Assembly: GCF_027019125.1 (NCBI RefSeq)
Contig: NZ_JALUXE010000033.1
Span: forward strand, 52,962 to 116,961
Direction of reading: 5' to 3'
Length of the DNA: 64,000 nucleotides
Origin: Roseovarius sp.
GTDB taxonomy: Bacteria > Pseudomonadota > Alphaproteobacteria > Rhodobacterales > Rhodobacteraceae
The notes beneath the pieces were generated by a model. That model was not told the origin of the DNA. It worked only from the letters and a program-made list of their open reading frames with translations, and searched no databases. Below, piece by piece: positions 40,380 to 51,258 of the stretch. The translations under genes and the position numbers were made by a program. The stretch's first letter is position 1; each line of letters starts with the position of its first letter.

Positions 40380-41138
40380 CTAGAGCGCCGCGCGCGGGCG
40401 ACGACTGAACGTCACATCCCGCAACACAAGCTGGCTCATCTGCGGATTCTCGAAGATCAGGTCGATCCACGCCCGCTCCACCCGCTTTTCGTTCAGGTTG
40501 GAATAGGCCAGATCGAACTCGACCATGATTTCTTCCGCGTTCAGCGGCAATTCCCGCACGATCTGTTCGGTATTCGGCCCGTGCTTGATGTTGAGCCGGG
40601 CAAAGATTTCCAGCGGCTTTTCCAGTTCCACAATCGTGTCCATCCGCAACAAATGCCGCTTGGTCAGCCCGTTCACCGCCTGCTGCGGAAAATCCAGCAC
40701 CACCGACAGAAACGATCCGTCAAAGGCAAACACATCCATCCGCAAACCATACGGGGCCAGATCCGCCTCGCGACTGTTGCGCAACTGGCGCAAACACAGC
40801 TCCGAGCGCGCGCAATCGTGAAACAAAGTCACCTCGCGCCCCAGCATCGACTTGGACCGGACCGAGGCCATGCCGGGCACCGGCAGGGGCTCGCGCCACA
40901 ACTCCGGCCGCCACGCCCAATCGGTGCCATGCGGACGGGAAAACGAATTCGACCCGATCATCGGCAGGGCCAGCCGGTTATCGGCAATCGAGATCACCTC
41001 GTTGAGCGAATACATCAGCTTGCGCGCCCGCGCCCGTGCGCGCCGCAACTCGGCCAAGCCCATCATCGGGGCATTGCGCGCGGTCTGCCGCCAAATGCGC
41101 AGGCTGCGGCGATGCGTCAACACGTCCAGTAATTTCAT
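40380..41138 (-). CDS. Hypothetical protein (DUF6478-like)
   Basis: MKLLDVLTHRRSLRIWRQTARNAPMMGLAELRRAR; long ORF consistent with neighbours. Confidence 0.65.
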   Translation of the reverse strand: MKLLDVLTHRRSLRIWRQTARNAPMMGLAELRRARARARKLMYSLNEVISIADNRLALPMIGSNSFSRPHGTDWAWRPELWREPLPVPGMASVRSKSMLGREVTLFHDCARSELCLRQLRNSREADLAPYGLRMDVFAFDGSFLSVVLDFPQQAVNGLTKRHLLRMDTIVELEKPLEIFARLNIKHGPNTEQIVRELPLNAEEIMVEFDLAYSNLNEKRVERAWIDLIFENPQMSQLVLRDVTFSRRPRAAL

Positions 41139-41245
41139 GCAGAGCGCACCCTTGCCAATCTTCGCACGCACGGCCGTGCCGAAATGCTACGTCCCAAATC
41201 CTTGCATAGCATTAATTCAAAAGAGGAAACAATCCATCCCAAAGA

Positions 41246-41809
41246 TCAGGAAGAGGGGCTTGCCCCCCGCATCGCCCGCGCCAGGGCTTGCACCAGCGCC
41301 AGCCCCTCGGACCCCGACACGCCCTGCCCCTCGGGGCCGTAAACCGCCAGTCCCACCATATGCCCGTTCACGATCATGCCGGCACGCCAATGCACCGGAT
41401 CACCCCCGGGCAGCACGGCATCGCCACCCTGCATCACCTGCACCACAGCCAGATCGTCCTCGTCCTGCGCCACCCGCACCTCTGCCGGGGCCAGCGCCCG
41501 GGCCATGGCCTGCGCATCCGGCGCCTGTCCCGAGGCCGCACGCGGCAGAACCGAAACCGTCATCACCGCCGGATCGGCGTAAACACCGCCGGTCTGCCCG
41601 AGGCTGTGACAACTGGCCATCAGCGCAAAACTGCCCGACGCCCCACGCCGCACGCTGGCGGCATCCACGCAATAGCCGCGCGGCCCCGTCACCACCACAG
41701 CCCCCTCGTAAAACGCCACCGCCGCCACCGCCTGCGGCTTGCTCGCAGGCGCGGCGAGACAGCCCGCAAGGGCCATCATCCCCAGCCCAAGCAGGGTCCG
41801 GCGCGCCAT
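41246..41809 (-). CDS. Predicted lipoprotein, hypothetical
   Basis: MARRTLLGLGMMALAGCLAAP lipobox. Confidence 0.7.
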   Translation of the reverse strand: MARRTLLGLGMMALAGCLAAPASKPQAVAAVAFYEGAVVVTGPRGYCVDAASVRRGASGSFALMASCHSLGQTGGVYADPAVMTVSVLPRAASGQAPDAQAMARALAPAEVRVAQDEDDLAVVQVMQGGDAVLPGGDPVHWRAGMIVNGHMVGLAVYGPEGQGVSGSEGLALVQALARAMRGASPSS

Positions 41810-41828
41810 CGCCCGGACCCTGCCCCGC

Positions 41829-43586
41829 TCAGAGGTCCATATAGACATGCCGCTCGGCAGCCGCGCCGGGATGGGTCACAGCGCCCTTGTAGGTCTCGCC
41901 CACCAACTGCGCATATTTCCACAGCGCGCCGCTCGTGTAGATGGTCTCACGCGGGCCTTTCCACGCGTCCTTGCGCTTGGCCAGTTCCTCGTCGCTCAGA
42001 GCCACCGACAATTCGCCCTTGATCGCGTCAATGGTGATCACGTCGCCTGTCTCGATCAGGGCAATCGGCCCTCCATGCGCCGCCTCGGGGCCAACGTGAC
42101 CCACACAGAAGCCGCGCGTGGCCCCCGAGAAACGCCCATCGGTAATCAGCGCCACCTTCTTGCCCATGCCCTGACCGCTCAGCGCCGCCGTGGTCGACAG
42201 CATCTCGCGCATGCCGGGGCCGCCCGCCGGACCCTCATTGCGGATGACGATGACCTCGCCCTCCTTGTAGGCGCGCGCCTTGACCGCCTCGAACGCATCC
42301 TCTTCGCATTCGAACACGCGCGCCGGGCCGGTAAAGACCTGATGTTCGGGCGCGATGCCCGCCACTTTCACGATCGCGCCGGTCGGGGCCAGATTGCCCT
42401 TGAGACCGACAACGCCCCCCGTCTTGGTGATCGGCGTTTCAATCGGATAGATCACCTTGCCATCGGCCTCGCGCTCGATCAGGTCCAGTTCCTCGCCGAT
42501 GCTGCGCCCGCTCGCGGTCATGCAATCCTCATGGATCAGCCCCGCCTTGCGCAATTCCTTCATCACCACCGGAATACCGCCTGCATCATAAAGGTCCTTG
42601 GCCACATAGGCCCCACCCGGTTTCAGATCGACGAAATAGGGCGTGTCGCGGAAGATGTCGCAGACATCCTCAAGAAAGAAATCAATCCCCGCCTCGTGCG
42701 CAATCGCAGGCAGGTGCAGACCGGCATTGGTGCTGCCCCCGGTGCAGGCCACGACCCGCGCCGCATTCTGCAAACTCTTGAGCGTCACCACATCGCGCGC
42801 CCGGATATTGCGCTCCAGCAGGTGCATCACCGCCCGCCCCGAGGCCTCGGCATATTGATCGCGGCTCTCGTAAGGGGCCGGCATACCCGAAGAGTTCATC
42901 AGCGCCAGACCGATCGCCTCGGACACGCAGGCCATGGTGTTGGCCGTGAACTGCCCCCCGCAGGCCCCCGCCGACGGGCAGGCCACCCGCTCCAGCATAT
43001 CCAGCGCCTTGTCCGACATCTCGGCATTCTGATGCCGCCCGACCGCCTCGAACATATCCTGCACGGTCAGGTCACGGCTGCGGAAATCTTCGGGAATCTC
43101 GCTCACCTGCGGCGCCTTGCCCGGCAGGATCGACCCGCCATAAATGAACACCGACGGCACATTCAGCCGCACCATCGCCATCATCATCCCCGGCAGGGAT
43201 TTGTCACAGCCCGCCAGCCCCACCAGCGCGTCATAGCAATGCCCGCGCATGGTCAACTCCACCGTATCGGCAATCGCCTCCCGGCTCGCGAGGCTCGACC
43301 GCATCCCCTCATGCCCCATGGCGATCCCGTCCGTCACGGTGATGGTGGTGAACTCGCGCGGGCTGCCATGCGCCTCTTTCACGCCGCCCTTGACGGCCTG
43401 CGCCTGACGGTTCAGCGCGATATTGCACGGGGCCGCCTCGTTCCAGCAGGTCGCCACACCGACGAGCGGCTGATGGATCTCCGTCTCGGTCATGCCCATG
43501 GCATAATAATAGGACCGATGCGGCGCGCGCTCGGGCCCTTCGGTCACGTGACGGCTGGGCAGTTTGGCTTTGTCGAACTTGGTCAT
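41829..43586 (-). CDS. ilvD: Dihydroxy-acid dehydratase
   Basis: [77 protein letters not shown]. Confidence 0.97.
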   Translation of the reverse strand: MTKFDKAKLPSRHVTEGPERAPHRSYYYAMGMTETEIHQPLVGVATCWNEAAPCNIALNRQAQAVKGGVKEAHGSPREFTTITVTDGIAMGHEGMRSSLASREAIADTVELTMRGHCYDALVGLAGCDKSLPGMMMAMVRLNVPSVFIYGGSILPGKAPQVSEIPEDFRSRDLTVQDMFEAVGRHQNAEMSDKALDMLERVACPSAGACGGQFTANTMACVSEAIGLALMNSSGMPAPYESRDQYAEASGRAVMHLLERNIRARDVVTLKSLQNAARVVACTGGSTNAGLHLPAIAHEAGIDFFLEDVCDIFRDTPYFVDLKPGGAYVAKDLYDAGGIPVVMKELRKAGLIHEDCMTASGRSIGEELDLIEREADGKVIYPIETPITKTGGVVGLKGNLAPTGAIVKVAGIAPEHQVFTGPARVFECEEDAFEAVKARAYKEGEVIVIRNEGPAGGPGMREMLSTTAALSGQGMGKKVALITDGRFSGATRGFCVGHVGPEAAHGGPIALIETGDVITIDAIKGELSVALSDEELAKRKDAWKGPRETIYTSGALWKYAQLVGETYKGAVTHPGAAAERHVYMDL

Positions 43587-43684
43587 GAGAGGCCTCCCGG
43601 AATTAGCTGGAAATCGGTCTAGGCCAGCGGCGCGGCGGGGGCAAGCCGATTGCAACCCCTCAGCCCTGCCTATAGCTTGCGCGC

Positions 43685-44572
43685 ATGAGATATGACGCCC
43701 ATGAAATCCTCGTTGGCCCTGCCCGCGCCACGGCCCATCCCGCGCGCCTTCTGGCAGGCATCGCCCTTGGCGTGCCGGTATTTGTGGCGCTGAGCTTTGG
43801 CTATGCCGCCCTCTTGCCGCGCCTCTTCGGACCCGAGGCTTGGGCGCAGATCGCGCCCGGCATCGAAACCGCCTCCAACCCCCAAGGCGTGTTGATCAAC
43901 CTCTTCGTGTTCGGCCTCTTGATCGTGGCCTTGGGCCTCACCCTGCGCATCGTCCACCGGCGCGGCCTATCTGGCATCATCGGCCCCCGTGCCCTTGCCC
44001 TGCGCCAATTCACCCGCGCAATGGGGGTCATGCTGCTGCTTTACGGTGTTCTGCTCTTTCTGCCCATGCCCGACGGGCTGGAACCGGTTGCCAACCTGCC
44101 CGCCGCGCAATGGCTGATGCTTCTGCCGCTCGCGCTGACCGGCCTCTTTCTTCAGGTCTTTGCCGAGGAACTGGTGTTTCGCGGCTATCTCCAGAGCCAG
44201 CTTGCCGCGCGCTTTGCATCGCCTCTTGTATGGATGGTGCTGCCCTCTCTCGGCTTTGCGGTGCTGCATTACGATCCGGTCAGTTTTGGCACGAATGCCT
44301 GGGTCGTGGTCGCCTGGGCTGCGGCCTTTGGCCTTGCCGCCGCAGACCTCACCGCCCGCTCTGGCACCCTTGGCCCCGCCACGGCGCTGCATTTCATCAA
44401 CAATTTCAGCGCCATCATGATCGCCGCCCCACGCGGGCAGTTCGACGGGATGGCGCTTTATGCCTATCCCTTCACCGTGGACAATTCCGAGGCGCTCTGG
44501 GCGATGATGCCGCTCGACCTGCTGATCCTCGTCTGCGGCTGGCTCGCCATTCGCCTCAGCTTGCGCCGCTGA
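43685..44572 (+). CDS. CPBP family intramembrane metalloprotease
   Basis: [34 protein letters not shown]. Confidence 0.9.
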   Translation: MRYDAHEILVGPARATAHPARLLAGIALGVPVFVALSFGYAALLPRLFGPEAWAQIAPGIETASNPQGVLINLFVFGLLIVALGLTLRIVHRRGLSGIIGPRALALRQFTRAMGVMLLLYGVLLFLPMPDGLEPVANLPAAQWLMLLPLALTGLFLQVFAEELVFRGYLQSQLAARFASPLVWMVLPSLGFAVLHYDPVSFGTNAWVVVAWAAAFGLAAADLTARSGTLGPATALHFINNFSAIMIAAPRGQFDGMALYAYPFTVDNSEALWAMMPLDLLILVCGWLAIRLSLRR

Positions 44573-44634
44573 TTGCATTTCGCCCGCGCCCCGCTTATGT
44601 GATGGCGCAATCGTCACCAGAGGGACCGGACCCG

Positions 44635-45555
44635 ATGAACTGGATCACCAATTACGTGCGCCCCCGGATCAACTCGATCTTCTCGCGCCGCGAAATCCCC
44701 GAGAACCTCTGGTCCAAATGCGACGAGTGCGGCACCATGCTGTTTCACCGCGAACTCTCGGGCAATCTCAACGTCTGCACCAATTGCGGCCACCACATGA
44801 GCATCACGCCGCGCGCCCGGTTCGCGGCGCTCTTTGACGGCGGCATCTTCTCCGAGGTCGAGGTTCCCGCGCCCACCCCCGACCCGCTGCAATTCCGCGA
44901 CCAGAAGAAATATCCCGACCGCCTGCGCGCCGCCCAGAAACAGACCGGCGAGAAAGAGGCGATGCTCGTCGCCACCGGCGAGATGGGCCGCACGCCCATC
45001 GTGGCCGCCGCCCAGGACTTCAGCTTCATGGCCGGCTCCATGGGCATGTATGTCGGCAACGCCATCATCGCGGCGGCAGAAACCGCCGTCAAACTCAAGC
45101 GCCCCCTCATCCTCTTCTCGGCCGCAGGCGGCGCGCGGATGCAAGAGGGCATCCTGAGCCTGATGCAAATGCCCCGCACCACCGTCGCGGTGCAGATGCT
45201 CAAAGAGGCAAACCTGCCCTATATCGTGGTGCTGACCCATCCCACCACCGGCGGTGTGACGGCCTCCTATGCCATGCTGGGCGATGTCCAGATTGCCGAA
45301 CCGGGCGCGCTCATCTGCTTTGCCGGGCCGCGCGTCATCGAACAGACCATCCGCGAAAAACTGCCCGAGGGCTTTCAGCGCGCCGAATACCTGCTGGATC
45401 ACGGCATGCTCGACCGCGTGACGCCCCGCACCCAGATGCGCGACGAATTGATTACCATCACCCGCATGTTGATGGGCCTGCCCCCCGCGATCAAGGGCGA
45501 CCTGCCCGCCCCCGGACCCGAGGCACAACCGCAGCAGGACGCCACCAAAAAATGA
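44635..45555 (+). CDS. accD: Acetyl-CoA carboxylase carboxyltransferase subunit beta
   Basis: LWSKCDECGTMLFHRELSGNLNVCTNCGHHM zinc domain; SAAGGARMQEGILSLMQM. Confidence 0.97.
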   Translation: MNWITNYVRPRINSIFSRREIPENLWSKCDECGTMLFHRELSGNLNVCTNCGHHMSITPRARFAALFDGGIFSEVEVPAPTPDPLQFRDQKKYPDRLRAAQKQTGEKEAMLVATGEMGRTPIVAAAQDFSFMAGSMGMYVGNAIIAAAETAVKLKRPLILFSAAGGARMQEGILSLMQMPRTTVAVQMLKEANLPYIVVLTHPTTGGVTASYAMLGDVQIAEPGALICFAGPRVIEQTIREKLPEGFQRAEYLLDHGMLDRVTPRTQMRDELITITRMLMGLPPAIKGDLPAPGPEAQPQQDATKK

Positions 45556-46826
45556 CCGCCCCCACATCCGACGCCATCCTTGCCCGGATGATGGCGCTGC
45601 ACCCCAAGATCATCGACCTCACGCTCGATCGCGTCTGGCGCTTGCTCGAGGCCTTGGGCAATCCGCAAAACGACCTGCCCCCGGTGATCCATATCGCGGG
45701 CACCAACGGCAAGGGCAGCACTCAGGCGATGATCCGCGCCGGGCTCGAAGCGGCGGGCAAGACGGTCCACGCCTATACCTCGCCCCACCTTGCGCGCTTT
45801 CACGAACGCATCCGCCTTGCAGGCGAGTTGATCACCGAAGAGCACCTGACCGCCATTCTCGATGAATGCTACGCCGCCAACGGCAGCGACCCGATCACCT
45901 ATTTCGAGATCACCACCTGCGCGGCACTTCTGGCCATGGCCCGGACACCTGCGGATTACACCCTGCTCGAGGTGGGTCTTGGCGGACGGCTGGACGCGAC
46001 CAACGTGATCGACCAGCCGGCGCTGACGGTCATCACCCCGATTTCCATCGACCATGAACAATATCTGGGCGACACGCTGGCCAAGATCGCGGGCGAAAAG
46101 GCCGGGATCATCAAACGCCGCGTGCCCTGCGTCGTCGGCCCGCAACCCGACGAGGCCTTGGCCGTGATCGAATCCGTCGCCGCCCGCCACGGCGCGCCCC
46201 TGCTGGCGCATGGCCAGCACTGGCACGCCACGCAGGACCGCGGCCGCCTGATCTATCAGGATGAAACCGGCCTTCTCGACCTGCCCCTGCCCAACCTGCC
46301 CGGCGCGCATCAGATCGAGAACGCAGGTGCCGCCCTCACCGCGCTGCGCCACCTCCAGATGGGCGAGGCCGCCTATGAGGCCGCCGTCACCCGCGCCTTC
46401 TGGCCCGCGCGGATGCAACGCCTGCAAACCGGCCCGCTGATTGATGCGGCCCCCGGGGCCGAGGTCTGGCTCGACGGTGGCCACAACCCCGCCGCGGGCG
46501 AGGCGCTCGCCCGGCATCTGGCCACCCTGCCCGCGCGCCCGACCTATCTCGTCTGCGGCATGCTCAACACCAAGGACATCGCGGGCTATCTCACGCCGCT
46601 GGCCGCCCATGCCACGGCCCTCACCGCCCTGTCGATCCCCGGCGAGGCCAACACCCTGCCCGCCGATGTAACGGCCGACGCCGCGCGCGCGGCGGGCCTG
46701 CCCGCCACCACCGCCGAGAGCGCCCTTGCCGCTATCACCGAGATCGTCGCAACCTGCCCCGAGGCACGGATTCTGATCTGTGGCTCCCTCTACCTTGCAG
46801 GGGGAATCCTGCGCGAGAACGGATAG
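45552..46826 (+). CDS. folC: Bifunctional folylpolyglutamate synthase/dihydrofolate synthase
   Basis: VIHIAGTNGKGSTQAMIRAGLEAAGKTVHAYTSPHLARFHERI. Confidence 0.96.
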   Translation: MTAPTSDAILARMMALHPKIIDLTLDRVWRLLEALGNPQNDLPPVIHIAGTNGKGSTQAMIRAGLEAAGKTVHAYTSPHLARFHERIRLAGELITEEHLTAILDECYAANGSDPITYFEITTCAALLAMARTPADYTLLEVGLGGRLDATNVIDQPALTVITPISIDHEQYLGDTLAKIAGEKAGIIKRRVPCVVGPQPDEALAVIESVAARHGAPLLAHGQHWHATQDRGRLIYQDETGLLDLPLPNLPGAHQIENAGAALTALRHLQMGEAAYEAAVTRAFWPARMQRLQTGPLIDAAPGAEVWLDGGHNPAAGEALARHLATLPARPTYLVCGMLNTKDIAGYLTPLAAHATALTALSIPGEANTLPADVTADAARAAGLPATTAESALAAITEIVATCPEARILICGSLYLAGGILRENG

Positions 46827-46890
46827 GCCGTCTTGGGGATAGGCCTGCGGGCCAAACACACGCAAAAGGCTTACAAAATTCATGTACGAA

Positions 46891-46907
46891 CCTTACAGAT
46901 TGTAAGG
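46891..46907. promoter_or_regulatory. Palindrome CCTTACA-GAT-TGTAAGG
   Basis: Perfect 7-bp arms in the AT-richer folC-LysM intergenic region. Confidence 0.45.
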
Positions 46908-47184
46908 TTGCCCGGCGGCTCGGACGCGGCCGCAGAAAACGGCGCATTTACCGGCTTTCCGGGCATTTTCATGCCATTTCCGAATCACTCCATATTGACG
47001 AAATCGTGAAATTCAGACTAAATGTAGGCAATAAAATCCGGCCTCACTGCCCGCCGGATCGCATAATCGTCGAGGGGGAGAGAGCCGTGCCAAACCGTGA
47101 CACTGGCGATGCAGCAACTGCGGTTGCCTGTGCCCCTGCCCCGGCCGCATATTCCCAAAGCGTTGATTATTACGAGGTTTTCTT

Positions 47185-47802
47185 ATGTTGCGTGCAACAC
47201 TGATCGCGGCGGGATTTGTCGCCATAACGCTTGCCTTGATCCTGCTTCAGCCGGGAAAATCGCCGTCCATGGCTGATCTGCCCCCCGTGAATGGCACCGA
47301 AGTCACCCGCATAGCGCCCGACCTTTCAACGCTCAGCGCAGCCGCGCCCGCGACCGATCCCTTGGTGAACAGCGCGCTCGTTGCCACGTTGCCCGCCCTC
47401 CCCGCGGCCCCTGCCCCTGCGCAACCGCAGACGGCCATGCCGGTTGATGCGGCACTGGAAACCATGGTGCTGGGCGCGCTGCAGCAGGGGCAGTCCGAGG
47501 GCTATATCGACGCGCTGGTGAATGACGCCGCAAGAAAGGGCAAGGTCGAGGTGCCCCACGGTCTCGTGACCGCCGAAGGCCGGGTTGATACAGCGCTTCT
47601 TCTCAGCGCCCTGTCGCAGCCCGCCCGCCCCCGTATACCCACCACCTATACCGTGGCTACGGGCGACAGTTTGGCGTCGATTGCGTATCGCTTTTACGGC
47701 GACTTCGCGCGTCAGGCTGACATCCTCGCCGCCAATGCCGACACGATGCAGCCCACGGATCGCCTGCGCGTAGGTCAGGTGCTCAATCTTCCAACCCCCT
47801 GA
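47185..47802 (+). CDS. LysM domain-containing exported protein
   Basis: YTVATGDSLASIAYRFYGDFARQADILAANADTMQPTDRLRVGQVLNLP. Confidence 0.88.
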   Translation: MLRATLIAAGFVAITLALILLQPGKSPSMADLPPVNGTEVTRIAPDLSTLSAAAPATDPLVNSALVATLPALPAAPAPAQPQTAMPVDAALETMVLGALQQGQSEGYIDALVNDAARKGKVEVPHGLVTAEGRVDTALLLSALSQPARPRIPTTYTVATGDSLASIAYRFYGDFARQADILAANADTMQPTDRLRVGQVLNLPTP

Positions 47803-47885
47803 CTTTACGGGGCTTTCCAGTTACGATGGCAGGAATGATCGAGGGGCCGAACCAACGGCCCCCTTTCATTTCATGGGGGCATTGC

Positions 47886-48329
47886 TCAGCCGCGCCCATC
47901 CTTGGGCGACCCCATCACAACGTACGAAGTGATCGCATTGACCTGCGGCAGCGTACCCAAAACATCGGTGTGAAACCGTTTGTAGGCCGCCAGATCGGCC
48001 ACTTCGACCCGCAGGATATATTCCACCGCTCCGGTGATGTTGTGGCATTCCACCACCTCTGGCGCACGGCTCATCGCCTGCTCAAAGGCCACCTGACTGG
48101 CCTTGGTATGGCTGTTGAGGCCAACCGTGACATAGGCCAGAAACCCGATCCCAAGCGCGCCCCGATCCAGCACCGCGCGATAGCCCGCAATGACCCCCCG
48201 GCGCTCCAGATCCTGCACCCGCCGCAGACAGGCAGAGGGCGACAGCCCCACCTTTTCCGCAAGCTCCAGATTGCTGATCCGGCCATCGCGGGTTAACTCA
48301 TGCAATATACGGTCGCCGATCTTGTCCAT
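47886..48329 (-). CDS. Lrp/AsnC family transcriptional regulator
   Basis: MDKIGDRILHELTRDGRISNLELAEKVGLSPSACLRRVQDLERRGVIAGY. Confidence 0.94.
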   Translation of the reverse strand: MDKIGDRILHELTRDGRISNLELAEKVGLSPSACLRRVQDLERRGVIAGYRAVLDRGALGIGFLAYVTVGLNSHTKASQVAFEQAMSRAPEVVECHNITGAVEYILRVEVADLAAYKRFHTDVLGTLPQVNAITSYVVMGSPKDGRG

Positions 48330-48410
48330 GGATCAATTTTATTGCACTGAAACCTTAGATTTGCAACAGAACGCAATTTCACGGCGGGTTTCATCGCATA
48401 TGGTTGCGAC

Positions 48411-49007
48411 ATGACACTCGATTTGCTCACCGCCCTCGCCACTTTTGCCTTTGTCACGGTCATGACTCCGGGGCCAAACAACCTCATGCTCATGGCGTCG
48501 GGTACGAATTTCGGTTTTACCCGCTCGATTCCCCATATGTTGGGGATCGGGTTGGGCTTTCCGCTAATGGTGGCCTGCGTGGGCCTTGGCGTGATGCAGG
48601 TGTTCGACCTATGGCCGCTCAGCTACACCCTGCTCAAGATCGGTTCCGTCGCCTACCTCGTCTATCTCGCCTGGAAAATCGCCAACGCCGCCCCGCCTCG
48701 CGATGCGGAAGCGTCCGGTAAGCCATTGACTTTCCTGCAATCTGCGGCGTTTCAATGGGTCAATCCCAAGGCGTGGAGCATGGCGCTTTCGGCCATCACC
48801 CTCTATGCGACAGGCCGTGATCTGGCCTCGGTCCTCTGGGTCGCAGGCGTATATGTTGTGGTCTCAAGCATCAGCACCACAAGCTGGACCCTGCTTGGCC
48901 AACAACTCCGCCGCCTGCTCAAGAACCAAACCCGGCTGCGCATTTTCAACTGGCTCATGGCCGCCCTTCTGATTGCAACCCTGATCCCGGTCCTGTGGCC
49001 CTCCTGA
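48411..49007 (+). CDS. LysE/RhtB family amino-acid exporter
   Basis: VTVMTPGPNNLMLMASGTNFGFTRSIPHMLGIGLGF; divergent from Lrp gene. Confidence 0.92.
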   Translation: MTLDLLTALATFAFVTVMTPGPNNLMLMASGTNFGFTRSIPHMLGIGLGFPLMVACVGLGVMQVFDLWPLSYTLLKIGSVAYLVYLAWKIANAAPPRDAEASGKPLTFLQSAAFQWVNPKAWSMALSAITLYATGRDLASVLWVAGVYVVVSSISTTSWTLLGQQLRRLLKNQTRLRIFNWLMAALLIATLIPVLWPS

Positions 49008-49078
49008 CCCGGTTGTGATTGCAAATCATCGCTCTTGCAGCCATATAACGCCACGGCAACCGTGGAGACCTGAGCGCA

Positions 49079-50041
49079 ATGACCAACTACCTCGACTTCG
49101 AAAAGCCTCTGGCCGAGATTGAAGGCAAGGCCGAGGAACTGCGTGCGATTGCCCGCGGCAACGCCGAAATGAATGTCGAGGCAGAGGCCGCCGCGCTCGA
49201 TGCCAAGGCCGCCGAGATGTTGCGCGATCTCTACAAGTCCTTGACCCCATGGCGAAAATGCCAGGTCGCGCGCCACCCCGACCGCCCGCATTGCCGCGAC
49301 TATATCGAGGCATTGTTTTCCGAATACACCCCCCTCGCCGGCGACCGCGCCTTTGGCGAGGATCACGCCATCATGGGCGGTCTTGCCCGGATCAACGGGC
49401 GCCCCGTGATGGTGATCGGCCATGAAAAGGGCAATGATACCAAGAGCCGGATCGCCCGCAATTTCGGCATGGCCCGCCCCGAAGGCTATCGCAAGGCCGT
49501 GCGCCTGATGCAGATGGCCGACCGCTTTGGCCTGCCGGTCGTGACGCTGGTAGACACGCCCGGCGCCTATCCCGGCAAGGGGGCAGAGGAACGCGGTCAG
49601 AGCGAGGCGATCGCCCGCGCGACCGAAACCTGCCTTGCCATCGGCGTGCCGCTGGTGTCGGTCATTATCGGCGAAGGTGGCTCTGGCGGGGCCGTGGCCT
49701 TTGCGTCTGCCAACCGCGTGGCGATGCTGGAACACTCTGTTTATTCGGTGATTTCGCCCGAAGGCTGCGCTTCGATCCTGTGGAAGGATTCCGAAAAGAT
49801 GCGCGAGGCCGCCGAGGCGCTGCGCCTCACCGCGCAGGATCTGACCCGGCTTGGTGTCGCGGACCGGGTGATTGACGAACCATTGGGCGGCGCACATCGC
49901 GACCCAGCCCGCACCATCGCCGCAGTCGGCAAGACGATCGAGGCGATGCTGAGCGAATTGTCGAAAAAGGATCGCGCCGCCCTGATCAAGGACCGGCGCG
50001 AGAAATTTCTTCGCATGGGAACCAAAGGGCTCGCGGCCTGA
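49079..50041 (+). CDS. accA: Acetyl-CoA carboxylase carboxyltransferase subunit alpha
   Basis: [54 protein letters not shown]. Confidence 0.97.
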   Translation: MTNYLDFEKPLAEIEGKAEELRAIARGNAEMNVEAEAAALDAKAAEMLRDLYKSLTPWRKCQVARHPDRPHCRDYIEALFSEYTPLAGDRAFGEDHAIMGGLARINGRPVMVIGHEKGNDTKSRIARNFGMARPEGYRKAVRLMQMADRFGLPVVTLVDTPGAYPGKGAEERGQSEAIARATETCLAIGVPLVSVIIGEGGSGGAVAFASANRVAMLEHSVYSVISPEGCASILWKDSEKMREAAEALRLTAQDLTRLGVADRVIDEPLGGAHRDPARTIAAVGKTIEAMLSELSKKDRAALIKDRREKFLRMGTKGLAA

Positions 50042-50064
50042 GCCGCGAGCACGGATGTCTCAGT

Positions 50065-51117
50065 TCAAGCGGCGTCGCGACGATTGGCCTTGAGCCGCGC
50101 GTTCACTGTGTCCACGATCCCCGCGAATTCCGACGACTCGATGCCCTGCTGTTCGGCGATGAGCTTCACGAGCATATCCACGCGTTCGATGCGGTCCGCC
50201 CCGCCTTCAATCGCGCGCGCGGCCGAGGACGGCTTGAGCAAGCCATTGGCGGCACTGGCATATTTGGCGAACGGAACGGCATCGTCGGCCTCTGCACCCA
50301 ACCGGCGCACAACCTCGTCAACGGTGCTGTAGATCTTTTCCGACAGCGCCACATCGCCATGCACCGCTTCTTTGATCGGGCGCGCGCCCTCGGGCAGGAC
50401 ACAGCGGTAATTGCCGGTAAGCAGCATGCTCCATTTGGCAAAGGGAACATAGATCGAGTCGAACACGCGCAGCTTGACCGGCACGTCCTTGCCATCGACC
50501 GTCACCGCATCAATCGCCGCCTCCAGATCACGCAGGATGCGGTTGTGGGCCTCATCCTCGAAAATCGCCGCCTTGAAATTGGTGGGCAGGCCGACATGCA
50601 GCGTATTGGCGCCATCCTCGGCCACACGATACGCCTGCGGGTCGGGGCTGCAGAGCGTGACTGTGCCGGGCTTGAACGCGGCCCATGCACCCGGGCAGGT
50701 ATAGGCCGCCTCAAGCTTCGACGTATCGAGGCCCGGCACCCGACGCAGATAGGGCAACGGCGGCATGTTCATGATCGAGAGGCACGGCGTGCCCGCCGCG
50801 GCAATGCGCCCCAAGAGGTCGACGATATTCTGGGCACAATACTGCGGCTCTGACATGGCAAGCGCCACCATGTCGTAATCGGCGGGATTCACATCCTCGG
50901 GTGCCAGAGCGTTGAGCGTGCCAGGCAGGTCATGCGAGCGGAACGAACGATGCTCTGCCTCGTCGCGCAGCTTGATGCGCACATCGGTGCCCTCGGAGTT
51001 GATGAGATCAGCCGTGGACTGGCGGCAGACAAGCGTCACATCCTGCCCGGCCATCAAAAGCTTGGTGCCAAGAAGAGAGCCGTAAGAGGCCCCAAGGATT
51101 ACGATGCGATATGCCAT
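50065..51117 (-). CDS. Ketopantoate reductase-like NAD(P)-binding protein
   Basis: IVILGASYGSLLGTKLLMAGQDVTLVCRQ Rossmann motif; PanE-like layout. Confidence 0.65.
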   Translation of the reverse strand: MAYRIVILGASYGSLLGTKLLMAGQDVTLVCRQSTADLINSEGTDVRIKLRDEAEHRSFRSHDLPGTLNALAPEDVNPADYDMVALAMSEPQYCAQNIVDLLGRIAAAGTPCLSIMNMPPLPYLRRVPGLDTSKLEAAYTCPGAWAAFKPGTVTLCSPDPQAYRVAEDGANTLHVGLPTNFKAAIFEDEAHNRILRDLEAAIDAVTVDGKDVPVKLRVFDSIYVPFAKWSMLLTGNYRCVLPEGARPIKEAVHGDVALSEKIYSTVDEVVRRLGAEADDAVPFAKYASAANGLLKPSSAARAIEGGADRIERVDMLVKLIAEQQGIESSEFAGIVDTVNARLKANRRDAA

Positions 51118-51220
51118 GACAGTCCTTTCGAAAGAATCTTGCGCGTGTTTTGGTGCCCCTAGTTATATAGGAGCGCGCCGATTTCACTACGAAATTAATG
51201 TCAATGTGTGTATGGTAAAC

Positions 51221-51250
51221 ATTACAAAGAAAAATTCTGTAATATTGTAA
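51221..51250. promoter_or_regulatory. Inverted repeat ATTACA-N11-TGTAAT plus TTGTAA directly upstream of XRE/ScfR gene
   Basis: gtaaacATTACAaagaaaaattcTGTAATattgtaaggtttcgcATG. Confidence 0.4.
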
Positions 51251-51258
51251 GGTTTCGC

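Noticed and set aside
41739-43622. 627-aa plus-strand ORF antisense to ilvD
   Set aside because: Complementary-strand artefact of the conserved ilvD gene.
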